DNA of 16,689 bases, taken from Actinobacteria bacterium UBA2541. Its GTDB lineage: Bacteria > Actinomycetota > Actinomycetes > Nanopelagicales > Nanopelagicaceae. The notes under the pieces were generated by a model. It did not search any database. It worked only from the letters and a program-made list of their open reading frames with translations, and had not been told where the DNA came from. How positions within the stretch are numbered: position 1 is the first letter of the stretch; each line of letters begins with the position of its first letter. Shown piece by piece: positions 15,276-16,689 of this stretch. The stretch lies in contig DDMR01000068.1 in assembly GCA_002340925.1 (NCBI GenBank), positions 13,775 to 30,463 of the forward strand. Direction: 5' to 3'. The translations under genes were made by a program, and so were the position numbers.

Positions 15276-16689
<1,414 letters not shown>

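Overview
The window reads as chromosomal housekeeping DNA from a low-to-moderate-GC actinobacterium with a compact genome. Three things point there: a Lys/Ala-rich HU-type protein tail at the left edge, a SepIVA-like (mycobacterial Rv2927c family) coiled-coil protein, and gene content and order that, as I recall them, track the actinobacterial neighbourhoods gpsA-ddl-thiL-rpmB-recG-rsmD-coaD and sepIVA-yceD-rnc-mutM-smc-ftsY-amt-glnK-glnD. The AT-leaning sequence, gene overlaps, very short gaps and shortened proteins would suit a streamlined freshwater lineage such as the acI/Nanopelagicales group. That placement is an inference from style, not from a search.

Left region (1-2943, + strand): the end of an HU-like gene closes with a clear intrinsic terminator, followed by a tightly packed plsC-gpsA-ddl run. 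PlsC and GpsA belong to phospholipid precursor synthesis (glycerol-3-phosphate formation and acylation) and Ddl makes D-Ala-D-Ala for peptidoglycan, so this is an envelope-building operon.

Middle region (2964-4419, alternating strands): a stand-alone Lrp/AsnC ligand-binding domain gene (-), thiL (+) and rpmB encoding ribosomal protein L28 (-). The intergenic DNA here is divergent or convergent and carries most of the visible promoter-like signals.

Right-centre region (4524-15134, + strand): a long probable operon recG-rsmD-coaD-sepIVA-yceD-rpmF-rnc-mutM-smc-ftsY, with most junctions overlapping or within about 25 nt. It joins fork rescue and DNA repair (RecG, MutM), ribosome building (RsmD, YceD, L32, RNase III), CoA synthesis (CoaD), cell division (SepIVA), chromosome segregation (Smc) and membrane protein targeting (FtsY).

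Right end (15135-16689): a 141-nt regulatory gap with GTAAC repeats resembling GlnR sites precedes amt (ammonium transporter) and the start of a PII signalling gene (glnK/glnB), which is cut by the window edge.

I see no mobile element, prophage, CRISPR array, tRNA or rRNA, and no gap longer than 300 nt. I do not see a new multi-gene system. The points worth a second look are small-scale: an in-frame 9-nt repeat of the recG start codon, an rnc start that may be CTG, a GlnR-like array, a structured rpmB/recG divergent region, and shortened SepIVA and FtsY proteins.
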